DNA of 64,000 nucleotides from assembly GCA_963814865.1 (NCBI GenBank), contig CAWFEN010000006.1:1-64000 (forward strand), given 5' to 3'. This DNA comes from AP-15 sp963814865 (GTDB lineage: Bacteria > Pseudomonadota > Alphaproteobacteria > ATCC43930 > CGMCC-115725). Each line of letters begins with the position of its first letter. Within the stretch, counting starts at the first letter, position 1. Of this stretch, positions 63,233-64,000 are shown piece by piece. Under the pieces are notes generated by a model. It was not told the DNA's origin. It saw nothing but the letters and a program-made list of their open reading frames with translations, and ran no database searches. The position numbers and the translations under genes were made by a program.

Positions 63233-64000
63233 ATGCTGCGCACCCTAGAAGGCAGTCCCGGCCGAGAGCGACAGGCGGAGCCGCGCGACAAGCTCGCCTG
63301 CCTGAGCGCGCTCGAGCGCAAGGTGCTGTGGCTGTCGACCTGGATGATCCATAACGCGAACCACCTGCGGCCGAACCGGGACGGCCTCAAGGTCGGCGGA
63401 CACCAGGCCTCGAGCGCCTCGGTGGCGACGTTGATGACGGCGCTCTATTTCGACGTGCTGCGTCCGCAGGACCGGGTCGCGGTCAAGCCGCATGCGTCGC
63501 CGGTGTTTCATGCCATCCAGCATCTGCTCGGGCATCAGCCGCGCGAGAAGCTGGAGCGGTTTCGGGCTTATGGCGGCGCCCAATCCTATCCGTCGCGGAC
63601 CAAGGATGGCGGCATCGTCGATTTCTCGACCGGATCGGTCGGCCTCGGCGTCGGCATGACGTTGTTCAGCTCGATCGCGCAGGATTATCTGCGGCTGAAA
63701 CATCTGGTTCCGACCGGGGAGCCGCCCGGCCGCATGATCGCGCTTGCCGGCGATGCCGAGCTCGACGAGGGCAATATTTTCGAGGCCTTGCTCGAAGGCT
63801 GGAAGCACGATGTCCGCAATCTCTGGTGGGTGATCGACTACAACCGCCAGAGCCTCGATGCCGTCGTTTCCGACCGGCTGTTCGGCCGCATCGACGCCTT
63901 GTTCGAGATGATGGGCTGGCGCGTCGTCACCTTGAAATACGGGCACCTGCTGGAGGCGGCCTTTGCCCGCCCCGACGGGCATCATCTGCGCGAGTGGATC
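63233..64000 (+). CDS. Transketolase/pyruvate dehydrogenase E1-like protein, 5' part
   Basis: From ATG 63233, with GGGAG upstream, the frame is open to the window end, giving 256 residues. KVLWLSTWMIHNANHLRPNR, GLKVGGHQASSASVATLMTA and KPHASPVFHAIQHLLGHQPR resemble the ThDP-binding N-terminal domain of AceE-type E1 and transketolases. FSTGSVGLGVGMTLFSSIAQ and LAGDAELDEGNIFEALLEG contain the GDxE part of the ThDP motif. The remaining domains lie beyond the window. Whether it is a ketolase or a 2-oxoacid dehydrogenase cannot be settled. Confidence 0.85.
   Translation, partial: MLRTLEGSPGRERQAEPRDKLACLSALERKVLWLSTWMIHNANHLRPNRDGLKVGGHQASSASVATLMTALYFDVLRPQDRVAVKPHASPVFHAIQHLLGHQPREKLERFRAYGGAQSYPSRTKDGGIVDFSTGSVGLGVGMTLFSSIAQDYLRLKHLVPTGEPPGRMIALAGDAELDEGNIFEALLEGWKHDVRNLWWVIDYNRQSLDAVVSDRLFGRIDALFEMMGWRVVTLKYGHLLEAAFARPDGHHLREWI

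Overview
The window is GC-rich chromosomal DNA from an alphaproteobacterium. The block thrS-infC-rpmI-rplT-pheS-pheT, the bfd-bfr pair, the APS-reductase-type CysH and the general codon bias all fit this; order Rhodospirillales or a relative is my guess. There are no rRNA genes and no CRISPR array. One tRNA gene, tRNA-Ser(UGA), is present.

Layout. 1-3.6 kb: the tail of a threonine aldolase, an MFS transporter and a frameshifted family-2 glycosyltransferase. 3.6-17.6 kb: a catabolic region with an FAD aromatic hydroxylase, VOC proteins, an ACS-type MFS permease, a minus-strand operon (HpaB-type hydroxylase, two-domain extradiol dioxygenase, LLM flavoprotein, HsaA-type monooxygenase), a solute-binding-fold protein, an amidohydrolase, a DUF924 protein and a frameshifted alpha/beta-hydrolase. 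17.7-21.6 kb: a lower-GC decayed island. It holds a badly broken gene that I reconstruct as a TIR/deoxyribosyltransferase-like domain joined to a P-loop ATPase of the Sll1717 type, then a serine-resolvase remnant and a class III cyclase remnant. 21.7-30 kb: M17 aminopeptidase, GST and S9 peptidase (each with one frameshift), an alpha/beta hydrolase, a GT4 glycosyltransferase with a repeat-coded N-terminus, and a GMC oxidoreductase. 29.9-34.2 kb: a minus-strand export module of OprB-like porin, beta-propeller protein and Tat-exported DyP peroxidase, behind a near-consensus promoter.

34.3-43.2 kb: the translation block. thrS and infC (probable AUA start) are separated from rpmI-rplT-pheST by an inverted HerA-like ATPase gene. 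rpmI is preceded by a nine-codon mini-ORF. The first 300 bases of pheS are AT-rich relative to the rest of the gene. 43.2-48.7 kb: a signalling operon of six-GAF histidine kinase, single-domain receiver and receiver-cyclase. 48.8-51.5 kb: a toxin-antitoxin pair, lepA and tRNA-Ser. 51.6-54 kb: a second decayed patch with a broken tyrosine recombinase fused against an amidase tail, then two related secreted cysteine-rich proteins.

54.2-64 kb: bacterioferritin and its ferredoxin behind a perfect inverted repeat; a second LLM flavoprotein; a lyase/amidohydrolase operon; a truncated AsnC regulator with an FAD/NAD(P) protein; cysH; a CaiB-type CoA-transferase; and the start of a transketolase/pyruvate dehydrogenase E1-like enzyme that runs off the window.

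Single-base frameshifts recur in otherwise well-conserved genes, near 2995, 16870-16905, 22700, 23518, 25140 and 52210-52250. Part of the apparent decay may therefore be sequencing error. The island at 17.7-21.6 kb carries deletions and many shifts and looks truly degraded.
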